This document shows, piece by piece, positions 11,691 through 24,500 of a stretch of 64,000 bases of DNA. The position numbers and the translations under genes were made by a program. The notes beneath the pieces were generated by a model. The model did no database searches. It was not told where the DNA came from and worked only from the letters and a program-made list of their open reading frames with translations. The stretch lies in contig NC_092581.1 of assembly GCF_037975245.1 (NCBI RefSeq), forward strand, positions 2,058,501 through 2,122,500. The letters run 5' to 3'. This DNA comes from Apostichopus japonicus. Taxonomy: Eukaryota; Echinodermata; Holothuroidea; Aspidochirotida; Stichopodidae. Position 1 is the first letter of the stretch, and each line of letters opens with the position of its first letter.

Positions 11691-14023
11691 TTGACATCTT
11701 CTAGTATACTTTTACACGTGTACAGTTATCACCAAGAGTATACTGAGAAGTAAATAAAAAGATAATGCCTGAGTATTGAAGGTAATCTAGTGAAGCAGCG
11801 GATCCGCACGTACTCAATATACCGGAACTACTTTAATTTAACAACTAACTTTTTGCGTACGAGTACATTTTTACAAGGTTCCTTTTCTTTCTACATTCCG
11901 TTAAATGAACGTGCAATGCATTACGTCTGAAGAAATACTGCACTTTAAACAATATATCTCCCCGCCCATGGACAAATAGTACTGCAGAAAAAAAGGGGGG
12001 GGGGGAAGAAGAAGAATAGAAATTGGCCTGCATTCTCATCTTAGGAAACGTACCGCCAGCAATACTCATTGTCTATATAGTATCTTCACCTTCCCGAGAC
12101 CGTCAGTACATACACATATAGAAGATCTCAACCATCACCATGTGATAGCTGATAGTTTGAACTAGAATGCCTGCAGCCGTAGCTATCAAAAACACGATCG
12201 TTTAGATATAGAACTAGACGGGGGGGGGGGGGGGCAAGTTTAGCATATATACTGAACCTCAATTAACCCTTCCGACGACTCGTTCGGAGAAATATTCACA
12301 TTTCACTAAAGAATATCCAAAAGCAATGATGATATGTGAAAAATGTGCCCAACGAATCGCCTCATTAGGTCGTCATGCAGGTTAACCTTTCGAGCAGGTG
12401 TACATCACAGAACTATATAAGCAACATATGTGGTGTATGTGATATGGTATATACGTGATCTCATCTCATGCACGAGCACATAGTTTATCTGATTAAAAGT
12501 CGCATCAAATACTCGCCTATTATTGCCGATAGCACAGGATATTTTATATTAATGCAGGCCAAAGAGAAGAAAAGAAAGAAGTTTTTGACGTTCTTAGGAT
12601 GTATGCAAGTCGTCTATGTGATGTCCCTTCTGCGCATCCGTACAATATTGATCACAATTGTGTCGAATAAAGTCTGACTGTATGAACTTGTATCCTGCAA
12701 AAAGCATTTGAAATGATAACCATTGAGAACGAGTTTCAACTTTGCCCGAACTTTCTAGTTAGATGACTTTCTAAGAACATTCTAAGAAACAGATGTGCGA
12801 TAGTAGAAAGCTATAAAGTACTCTAGCGCCAACAACAGACCGGGAAAAAATAAGGGCGCACTTTTGTTTTATTATAAAAAGGCGTGCAACCTTGCCGGAA
12901 TCACAAGCTGCCGTGGCTATAATCGGATGTCATATAAATCTTTTTATCTGAATCTCCCAATGCTCAGATATTTAAATATTATCCTATTCTGTCTGATATA
13001 TGAATATCTACACTCTCAGATTGATAAATATCGCCTAACGTTATCTTGATATCTAGAGCAGGCACGTTACCCAGGAATTCTGAGTTTTGGCAACAACCGG
13101 TAACGGAGGGGCACTACCAACAATTTGAAGTCGTGGTGTAGCTGTTACTGATATCAGCACTACAATCCTTAGGTTTCAGGTATAAACTTCACAGGAACCA
13201 GGTTCTTGAGCTAAGTCTTCCGTAGATTTGATAGTTTTGGTTTGCGAATATGGATTATTTCTGTTCTGCAAATGGTCAGTCGAGACAAATTCATTCACCA
13301 TAGCTGCACTGCAGTGATGATCAATGGGGACCTCCACCTCCCTCAGTATTTGAAAAAAGTTGTCCGAGGTACACTCTCGTCCGTGGGACGTTAAGAGGCG
13401 GTCCCGTAAGCTTGGTGTCGATATCTCGATGTCTGTTAATTATATTCCTTTCTGCGACTTACTAATATGTATGCACTTTCTATCATATTACTCAATTTCA
13501 ATTTGGTCACTGGACGCTCGCCGGAAACAGCTTGTTGCGTAATACATTTTCTGGGACTCCGAAAGACATGTGGCCGCTGGAGACACAATACCGAATACGC
13601 TAGGATGAATGCACTCTTTCATACGAATAATATCCCTGTTATCCTGCCTTATAAGTAACCAGGATTTAAGAGATTTCGCTGTACTCGATTAACCAGCCAC
13701 GTGAAGGTTAATGTTCTCGGAGAACGTGAAACACCTACAATAGGCCACAGTCAGGCAAGAATATAGGCATAAAATCTACGTTTCCTAATAACCATTAGTG
13801 TATCGCAGTATCGGTTTTGCGAATTCTCTGTAAGTGTACAATTAGTTCTAGCGTATGTCGCCCAAGATATATACTAAGAAGTTTCTTTCCCGAGAAGCTA
13901 CTATCGCGATTTCGGTCAAAGTACCCAAGATGCTAACTGGTGGTTGGATAATTTTTTAGTATCGTGATATGTAGCATGTAGGCTAGGCCAAGTCTAATGA
14001 GGCCCTTGCTATAGCATGGTGGG
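11691..14023. other. Unassigned intergenic DNA
   Basis: Contains G-runs near 11996-12005 and 12221-12234 and several short open frames without domains. I could not assemble any exon chain. Confidence 0.4.
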
Positions 14024-14608
14024 CTCATAATTGACGCACTTAAGCCTTTGACCAACGATGACTATAAAGGAAAAATAAAAATCACTCAACTGTATGTGTT
14101 TTTCATATGTGTAGCTCCTCAGAAATGTAATAATCTCAAAATATTTAAGGTTCTGTGCTTATGCATCGTACAAATTCAATTGAGCAGGATTTGACCACAA
14201 AATGTCTGCCGTGTCAAGTTCTTTCATAGGCCTACCCCTAAATTGACACATTCGTCGATTAGCTAACTGTAGTGTAGGCCTTAGTATACATCCATTGACT
14301 TTGGATGCTGTTTGCTATGCTCTGAGTCTCTAAGCTCAGACAGGTCAGGTCCCAGAGAGTAGTGATATCATATTGAGGTTCTGTTGGTTAATTTTAGGTG
14401 TAAGATTTCGAAATGCCCAAAAATTGTTCAAAACTTGGGGAGGGTGTAAAAAGCTTAAAAAAATACAATTTGGTCAGCAAATAGCTGAAATGGATCAAAA
14501 CTCATGAGATATGTAATTCTGCTTGACTGCAAAAAGTTTAGGTGGCCTGCTGTATCGTTGCTAGTAATATTTGAAGGTGCGTCAATTACGAGGGTGCGTC
14601 AATTATGA
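14024..14608. mobile_element. Possible inverted-repeat element
   Basis: TCATAATTGACGCAC at 14025-14039 is matched by its reverse complement at 14594-14608, with a further GTGCGTCAATTACGA at 14579-14593. Spacing of about 0.6 kb suits a MITE. Termini and a target duplication are unclear, so this is tentative. Confidence 0.4.
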
Positions 14609-14989
14609 AGCCTTTACTATACAGATAAAGAGGGCTGCCTAGGCCTAGTGTGTCACACATATCACTCACAGGTGCACACAGGAAACTGCCACCAATATGA
14701 TTTGATTGTTACATCGCAAACTCATAGGTCAGTATGATGGTATAAATTGTGATAGCAAGGGCATTAGTATTATTTTAAAGGATGGACTAGACTAGAGCCT
14801 AGACTAGAGATGATGAGGATAAGCTCAGTGGTTTTAGATCTAGATGCTTCAGCTGTGTATGTGATTTCATGAAGTTTGTTAAAGCATCATATGGCATGAG
14901 AAAGTGGAATACATTACGTACAAATATATATATGCTTTACTTGCAAAATACATGCATGGTTTACTGCAAAATGCATTTTAGTCATATTT

Positions 14990-15420
14990 ATACATTCTCT
15001 GACAATTATATTCATCCTTTAAAGTATATAGTCATATATTCTCCAGGCGTACAGAAAATATTTTTTATGTATTCTGTGCAAAAATATATATTCTCTTACA
15101 GTAAATATTCTGTAAAATAGATATTATCTCTAACACACACACAATTCTATGCCAAGAGTATAGTTATTCTCTAAGAGATAAAAAATCTTATTCTCTAAAA
15201 AAATAAACATCCTGTTCAAAAAATATATAAATTCTGTGACAGAAAAATATTGTTCTCTAACAAACTAAATAAATTCTATGACAGGAAATATATCAATTCT
15301 ATAGAAAATATTATATTCTGTTCAAAAATATATTTGTAATCTATTTAAGAAAATATATATATCTCTAACAACAAAGTTCTATTCTGTGCAAAAAATATTT
15401 TCAGTAAGAAACATACAGTA
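14990..15420. repeat. Degenerate AT-rich tandem array upstream of UTP14
   Basis: Loosely repeated units of ATTCTNTGACAGAAAATATA type recur about every 30-40 bp up to some 80 bp before the first known UTP14 exon. Copies are poorly conserved. The array may overlap the promoter or the first intron. Confidence 0.55.
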
Positions 15421-15505
15421 TATACGCTATACAAACTACAGAGCTCTGTAAGTAACTCACGGTTTGTTTGATTTTTATTTGTGTTTCATTAACAGATCTT
15501 ATAAA

Positions 15506-18500
15506 ATGGTATCTCTCCAAAAAGAGGCTGTGATGAATTCCAGTGAAGAGGAACTGAGTGAGGATGAGGTAATGTTTGTCTTGCTTATATACTGATATAC
15601 TCTAGGCCAAATTTATGTGGTAGAGTTAAAGAAAGGAATCAGATGCTTTGATCTGAACTCTGTTGTAAGTGCTTGGTGCTTTAAAAATTCCCATGGCATG
15701 TACAGAATGTTTAGCTTACTGGCCATTAAGGATGACCATTGATGACCAAGTCTGACCAAGTCACAAAAATAAGTTTTGATCTGTTTTAGACTGTGACCAA
15801 GTGGATAAAGGAAGCAATGAGGCTTGGCAATCGGGAGGTTCCGGGTTAATTTCCCGGCCGGGTCATAGTAAGGTGGGTTTTTCATCCAAGAGCAAATTAC
15901 AGAACTGAAATGACTTTATAAATTGAGAAAATTCCAAATTAGAGTTAAAATGTTTAATTGGAAGCCACTCGACATGTAAATTGTAATCCATAAGCCCTTG
16001 CGGGGCTCCTCCCACATTTGTGGTCGATTAATCGTCCTAAAAATAACTGCTGAATATTATTATTATTATTAGAAAACACTGCTATCAGCTTGTAGAACAC
16101 TCGTAATTTTTGACAAATGATCCTCTATTAAGCGACCGACATTCATTGATTAAAATGACTGGACTACTTAGTTCAATACACATACTTACGTTAGGATAAT
16201 TTCTCAGATGGAACACAAAACTGAGTTTTATGACTGTAGGGATCATCACCAATAAAGGGCTGTATCGATCAGTTGCTAGAGTACAGGTTTTTTAAATTTT
16301 TTATTCCTGAGGTGACCAGTTTGTATCCCATACTCAAAACAAAGCAATGTCTTTGCTCTCGTCAGACTAAGATGCCTCAGTACGGTAAAAGATCTTCGAG
16401 AGTGGCTGTAACATGCCTTTTGAAATCCGAATGACTGACAATTTAGGTCATTTCTCATCTTCAAGGGCAATAGTTATTTACTTTCATGAACTCTATGAAT
16501 GATTTGATACGATATGCTTCAATGATCTGTCTTTAATATTCTGATGTCTTGCAGGAAGAGGTAGCAGACGATGGAAGGCATATCAAACTATTGACAGCAA
16601 TGTCAAAGATGAGCGGTAAAGGGAGGTGAGCCAATGAAAAGGGAAAACAGAAATGTCAATATTTGTTTAAACTATTGTCACAATTCATCAAACACTTGGA
16701 CATTGATGACATTTGAGAGTGGAGGTCATAAGGGGGATGGGATGGGGTTGAGGGGGTAGAGGAGGGGGAAGGGAATGAGCAGGAAAGATAATGGGATCTG
16801 AGAAAATTCTTTCCTTTTGTGGATTTCAAACACTACCTTTTAAACAACTAAGCCCAAAAGACAAAATTGTGGTGAGTGTGTGTGCCTTGTTATTACTCTT
16901 CCCCCACCCCCACCCCAACCACTCCCACCACACAAATCACCGACAACTGGTTGCATACTCGTAACATTTCTCATGAGTTAAATCCGTTCTGAACGGACAC
17001 TTGAAAAAAATTTGTAAATTTTCAAAACAAACCATTAGTACAAAGCTTCATCTCTACATCAACTTTGAAGCACATTTGCCAAGGCTCTTTCATGAGGAGA
17101 TAGATGTAAAGGTGGTGAAGGCATGACAGTCCTCTGCAACTATGAGCAGCTACTTTGGACATCTAAGGAAACTAAGAAAAACCCTAGAAAAGAATCTATA
17201 TGAAGTAGTAGAATTTGTAACAAAAGTAACTTTCATACATTAAACATGTTATTGTCAGCAGATGGAAGCAGAGGACAGAACCAAAAGATCCTTTCCCAAG
17301 TACAGAATATAATATTAAATTAAAGATGGCGTGATCTTGGTGGAGAGCAAGCGGTTCATGGTCGAATGCTAAATTGTGGAAAATGAGAATCCACCAGCAT
17401 TTTCTAATTATATATTGAGATGGAGTATCTCAGTAAACCTTGAGGAAATCCTCTTAACTTTTAGCTAGACTTACAGTGACCTGCTTTTTAATTTATTTAC
17501 ACAACAGAGTACCATTTGAATTGAAAACAGCTGTCAGATTTTGTATGGTATGCTGGGGGCAAGTGCAGGAGTGGGGGGGGGGGGAAGGGAGGGGGAATTT
17601 AGTATTTAGTCCTAGAATTTATTTTGTTCTGTAAATAGATTCCTTCACTACTTCGAAATTTTCTTTTTTTCACAGAGGAAAATCCCAGCTACGCTCGGAG
17701 CCGGGAGCGGTCTCAGAATTTGGACTGTCTACCGCTGGTGGTACGTAGTTATCAGGCTCATAATATTAAGTGTTTTGAAATGATAGAAGGCCATTGTTCT
17801 CGGTACATCTCAGTCCATTGGGCAACCATTTTCATGCTTGTCTCCTGAGCTGCTCAATTTCTTTTACTGTTAAAGGTGGGATTTGAAATCATTGTTAAAC
17901 TTTAAAGAATAAAAATCAGTGGAAAATGAATGATTGGATGGTAAAAGGTGATAGAAGATGATAAAAGTGTTGAGGTGTAATTTCCATTGGATCCATCCGT
18001 GCCATTTTTCGAGATATCATTAGCCAAACGTGACACATTTGGTAGTAGAAGTAGACTTGGGGCATGAAGGGTTCCAACTTTCATCCATAAGAAGGGGCTT
18101 CAAATTTTACAGCAACGATGAATGTCGCCTAGTCATATTATGGTTAATTTTGAAACATCGTAAATTTTGAAAATATCCTGTTAAAGGAACTTGTTGCTCT
18201 TAGCATCCCTATTATAGCTCTGATGGGATGATGGGAATGTCAGTATTTAGGAAATTGTGGTCCTAACTAATTAGCTGACATTTTTAGTTTTAGAAGATTT
18301 AGGGTTGGTGTAAAAGTAAGTGGGTCTGACGTTTCGATCCTAGCAGGATCTTCTTCAGAGGCTAAATGACAAGTTACAGTATCAAAAGGGACAAATACAC
18401 ACACAGAATTCAGACAGGTTAATGAGCAGGGTGAACACAAAAGAGATAGATGTAAGGGGATTAGTAGACAAGGGATGGAGAGAAGAAACAAACCAACACT

Positions 18501-21500
18501 GTGGAAGAGGTGGTAGGAGATAAACTGTAGAGGGACAAAGAGAGGATTAAGGGAAGAGGGTAGGGAATAAACTGCAGAAGGAGAAAGACAGAAAAATGTG
18601 GAGAAAAAAAATGTGGAAGAGAGCTATGAGAAGAGTGGTGACAGATGGGGGAACAAGATTTAGGGTTAACGCATGTAATAAATATAACCTTTACATTGGA
18701 CCACCGATATACCTCACTTTACATAGTTCTTTTTATTCGTAGCCATCTACTGAAGGGACAGCAATTTTTTAATTTTTTATTGATTTGTGTACAAACAGAA
18801 AACTTATGTATAGTGTGATGTGATATGGAATGGATGAACAAAATTTGCTGCCCACCACATCACGACTGTATATCATGAATTCTTTTTTTGAAAAATGTTA
18901 TTTTGAAAGTTTTTTTGTTGTGGCTATTACTCTTTGATAATGAAATATCTGTCTGTCTGTCTCCAGAGGGTGTTGTCGAAGTCAGGAATCTTTTAAACTC
19001 TTTACAAAAGAACCAAGACCAGGTGTTCTTGAAGAAACAGCTCAAAAGTATTGTCTCCAAGAAGAAGACGCTGGACATTCCGTTATATTCTCACGAGGCG
19101 GAAAAGGTATGGAAAAGATGTCCTGCTTTCTGTCAAATCCTTTTAGGAGACTGGGGAATGAAAAACATTTATTACTAATTCTGCTGATTTTTTTGCAGTA
19201 TTGTGCTGTTTTAAATAATTCCATAAATCCCACTAAGTTTTATGCTTGAACTTTATTAATAGTAAATAGATGGCTGAAAATTGAGATTTAACGTCTTGAC
19301 TGAAGGATGACTACTTGCTGAAATTCCCCCTGCTACCTTCCTCCACCACATCTCCTAGCCCCATGCTTGAAGTCCAGAACAGGATATGGGACCAGTGTAA
19401 CATAGCAACTTCCCCTACCATACTAGTAGGCTCATGCTTAGAAATCTGGAACTTAGGACCAATGGGCCATTTGCCAAATCATCTTCCACTTCCTTAGACT
19501 AACAATTTGAAATGTTGTGGTCTTGCATTTTTCCCCTTCTTTTAAGCATTATCCTGGGCCCATGTTTTAAAGATTTTGAGATACTTATCCACAAGATGAC
19601 ATAGTGAAATGAAGTATTCATTTGTAGGCTAATTTAAATTAAACGTATTCCTTTGTAGAGTTTAAAGTCAATTGTAACTGAAATTATAGCCAAGTATTTT
19701 AAGCCATTTCATGAGGTTGTCCTGGTTTGTATACAATGTGAAATACAAAATGAGCAAAAATGAGAGACTGATTTTCAGTGAAAATGAACTTTGAATAAAC
19801 CCACATTAGATATAATTTAATCCTGGCCCTTAGTAGCTTTTGTAAAATAGCAATAGTTGTGCCGTTTTGTCTCTTAATTAAAGTGTTCTCTCAAGTAAAG
19901 TTTTGCCTGAGCTTGCACCCAGAGTCGATTCCTTTATTCCTTCCTTCCAAGTTTCGTTAATGTGAAATGTTTCTTCCTTTCCAGATTCAAAGAACAGTCG
20001 CTTACAAGAAGGTCAGCAAGGACATCGGAAAGTGGGACCAAGTCGTCAAAACGAACCGGAAAGTTGAGCATATGTCCTTTCCGTTAAACCAAGCCAAGAT
20101 TGGTTTGCAGTCCACGGAAGATTTTGCTCAGAGGTTCAAGGTTTGTATTAGCCAGTTTATTCTCTGTCTCGGAAAACTACAACACATATCGAGTAAACGA
20201 AACGAAATCGGCAAGACATTGTGATTGAGGTTTACTTTTTGAATGTTTCAAGGTTTTCATGTCTTGTTTTATCAAAAGTTAAATCATGTTTCTTTGTCCA
20301 AAGTTATATCAGTACATAAACCTTCTTGTATTCACCTTCCCTGAGGAAAATGTAGCAAAGTTTCACAGCTGGTGGTAGCATTGACAATTAATAAAATTGC
20401 TCAACCATTTTTCCCTTTCACCCAACTTCACTCCGGTAATCAGTCCAATATTTAACCAGAAAAAACAAGATTTAATGGGTAAAACAATGGTTAAAATCAC
20501 TGGTTCAGAATAATAATAACTTTTGTCCCATTTCTTACATGCAAAATATGTTAGGTCTTGGTGCATTAACTTCCAAAATTAAAAAACAAAAATTTTGTCC
20601 TTAAATTTATATCCAACATCACAGAATGCCAAGTACATAAGATTTAAGAGTCTCTGTGATAATTTGTTAATTCCATGGAAACTTGCAAGTTTAGCTCATA
20701 AACTGCATATTCATTGAATTTGTTGGAAATATTTTTTAAGATGACAAAAAAAGATGCTTTATAAGAAAGAAAATTAAATTAGAATCTGTTACAAGTATTA
20801 AATTTAGTTTGATCGTGAAGTTCCTTTGATCTGTCCAAAGAGAAAGTCCACAAAACTAAGGTATTTTATTCTCTTTTCTCAAGCACAATTAATATCCGAT
20901 ACTCGTTATGGTAAATGTGTCTGTATATGACTCACAAAAGGTAGGAAAAAAAATGAAACAATATTAAAACCCTGTTGAGTATCATTCATTGCAACTTGCA
21001 TTGATTTTAGTATTAAATATGGTGCCTTTTAATCATTAGATCCCCAGTTCGAGTCACTCCAAGATTAATGTATGTCGTCCAGTTACAGAGTTGTTGACAA
21101 TTGACAATTCAATTCAGTGTATACAACTCATAATCATACAGGTTAAATATGAATGTAAGAGACTGACTTTGGTCAGCTTGCGGCTTTGATAAGCCAATGG
21201 GGCTTCTTAGCGAGTGCCTGCTTGCAGGAGGATCTAAAATACAAACATACAATACATATATTTCAAGCCCTTGTGCAATTCTGTTACTTATCAAAATACT
21301 GATATCTTGCCTCATCATTCGTCATGTGACATACTCGATCACATTTTTGTAAATAATTTCTGGGTTGCTGATGCAGCAGTGAATTTTGCTGTTGTTGTAT
21401 TACCCCCTCTAGTTATATCTTAAATTTTATTTATCTGAGGTGAGAAGAAATTGTAGAGAAGTATAAACTGTCATCGTCGTGCGACAGGGAACGGTTTATA

Positions 21501-24500
21501 AACACTATGTTCTTTTGTGTTAATTTTCTAGCCGACCACACCACTGGAGGAAGAAATCTACAAACTGTTGAACGGTAACAAATACGCCGAAACCAAAGAC
21601 AAAGAATTAACCAGAGCAGAAGAGGAGGTGTTAAGCGCCATGAGCCTAGAAGAGGTACTATTTGAAAAGAAAAAAAAATATTTTAAAGAGTAAAAGTGGT
21701 AGATGTGGTGAGGGTTTGGGGGCTCAATTTAGGATCAAAATGGTGGTGGTGGTACGTACATATTTCCAACATGGCATGTACCAGTATTGTCATAATGACT
21801 CAAGGCAGAATTTTAGACTTGAGATGTTGACAGTCGAAGGAAATAAAAGAATAGTTTTAGTGCTCAGTTAATTTAATGTTTCCAGAGATATTCAAGTTAG
21901 AGGCAAAGGGGCATGGCAAACTTTCTATGGCAAGTTAGTAAATTGCCATGGATTTTCAGGGAACTGGCAGTGTACTGTAGCAACTTTTCTTTCTGACTTT
22001 TCAAAAATGGCACCAAGGCAATTTTGAAAGGTCCCAAAAGGAGCTTTAAACCAAACTTAGGAATACACACACAAAACTGACAGCAGTGAGGAACGATTCA
22101 TAGTGTTGACTTTTTGTCAAGATCTGTTTACCTTTTATGCTTTAGCGCTCTGTTATTTTAATGCTTCTAGAGATATTCAAGTTAGAGGCAGAGGGGCATG
22201 GCAGATTTTCTATGGCAATTTAGCAATTGCCATGGGATTTTGAGGGAACTGGCAGTGGCCCTGTAGCAACTTCGTTTGTTTTTTGACTTTTCAAAAATGG
22301 CACCAAGGCAATTTTCCAAAATTTGGAAAGGTCACAGAGGCACTTTAAACCCAAAATGAGGAATACACATGTCACATACAGAACTGACATAAGCGAGGAA
22401 TGATTCAAAGCGTCGGCTAAAGATCTGTTTACATTTCCTGCTGCAGTTGCTTCAGTACTAGCTGTGTTCCAATACAAACGTATGCTGGAGTTTCGGAACA
22501 ACCGTTTGAGCCTTGATATAGAATATAGTTTCATGATCGAGGTAATTGCGAGGGCACCTACTGCAACCGGGCAGTCGTTGCATTCGGTGTTAGATGAATT
22601 TTAAGAGCACGAATGGGAAGGGATAGGTGGTCACCGATAGGGGGTCACCGATAGGGAAATTGTCATAGGTGTCGTCGGGTTTTATTGGAGCCCTGCATAG
22701 AACTGCTTTTTTGAAAATTTTATTACGCACTGTTTTGACAAGACATAATGTCATTACTATGTTTGGTAAACAACATGTCAACAGCCATTTAACATCATTC
22801 AGCTAACATGACGTCAGTTTCATCTCACATGAAACTTATGCGCAACATATGTTGAGGCCATATGTGGTCATACCATCCTTTATCTAAGCTGTGAGTTACA
22901 AGACGAGTGAAGGCACGATAAGACCTGTATTAGCCGCTCTTGTCCGGCAAACGGGGAAGGTTTCCTCGTATTGAGAACGGAACTGTTGGTTGGGTCGTGT
23001 TAGTGTGGCCAAGAAGTCACAGACTAAAGTAGAGGGAATCAGACTTTGATGTCCAAGTTATTGCTTATTTCCTGCAATGTGGGAGGCATTTTTGGCCAAA
23101 GTTGTATATCATTGCACTCCGTTAAGTGTAATATAGCTCCCCTTTGTGAGAAATGCCCCTCTTAAAATGCTGCTGTCCCCCCCCCCCTCCCCATTAAAAT
23201 ATTTGGCTACGACCCTGACTGAGGCCACCTAACACCCGGTCAATTAAGGGCCCAAATTGGCATTATATATTGGGCTTGTTACAAGTCTGAAGCATAACAT
23301 ACATACATGTGTCAAATGCATGGGTGGTGCATGCAACCCTTTCTAGTTCGTGTTCATACAATCCTGACCTCGACATGCCAATGCATACAAAACAAAAGTA
23401 ATGACGCACTGGAGGGGTGGGTGTATATGATTACTTGATTAATTTAAAAATAAAAACAGTATTTACTTCTGCTAAAATCTGCATTTCTATTGTGCTAAAA
23501 ACATTGTGTCGGAGTTTCAAAATGTTTTATCAATGCCATAGGTTCAGTTTTGAGATCTATGAATAATTTATTCACAATAGAATTTAAACAATTGAAAACA
23601 ACGACATAGAAAGCTTTCAAGGTCACAATTCAACATGTTTTGATCCCAATACAATGATTTGTCTAAATTGGGGGAAAATATAAACCCCCCCACTCAAAAC
23701 TTTTCATCTGGAAGAAATGAAAGAAGAAATGTATGACTTGGATCGACTTTGGCTGGCGTATAATAGGTGTAGAAAAAAAAATAATAGCACTTGAAATCCT
23801 GATATTTTTAGATTTTAATTAAACACAGGTTCAAGGTTGAATTTTCTAGCTTCGAAACATACGTCAATGTTTTGTTTTTCTCTGCATATTCATATTTTTC
23901 TGACGCAATCATACAACGTTTGGATTTTTCCTGTTCACTCCAGATATTATGTATCTCTGTTTGGAAATCGCATTAGTTTTATTAACCGGATTACAAATAA
24001 GTTGTCGAAATAACTTTTATTTGACAATTTTTTGCTTTTGACTGTTCCCTCTGAAAATAAGTTTATAACAGTATCATTAGTATTAGTCCCATTAGGCCTC
24101 TGTTCTAGTGTTAGTTATACCTGTGGCCCTCCCTTACCCCCCCCCCCCCCCGTCCTTACCCCCTCCTAGCAATTCTAAAGTGAGTTAATGCTCAATTTCA
24201 AAATAATATCTGATCAGAAAAAAAAATGGTGTATCAAGATGAGTCAATGGAAGCAGTTGGTACAGTGTTGAACACCTTAGTCATCCCCCTCTCCCCACCC
24301 TCTCTCCCCACCCCCCACCCTTGATAACACCAACCCTTCTAGATATTGAAGGACCATGAGAAACAGCTAGTTATTTGGAGGCTATTGCCAATTCCCTCTG
24401 ATTATGGGCTTTCCTGCATGGTATATCACCCATCTATATAGAACCTCTGCCATTATTATAGGTGCAGCACGGTTTAATCTTCTAGCATTATCCTTGTAAC

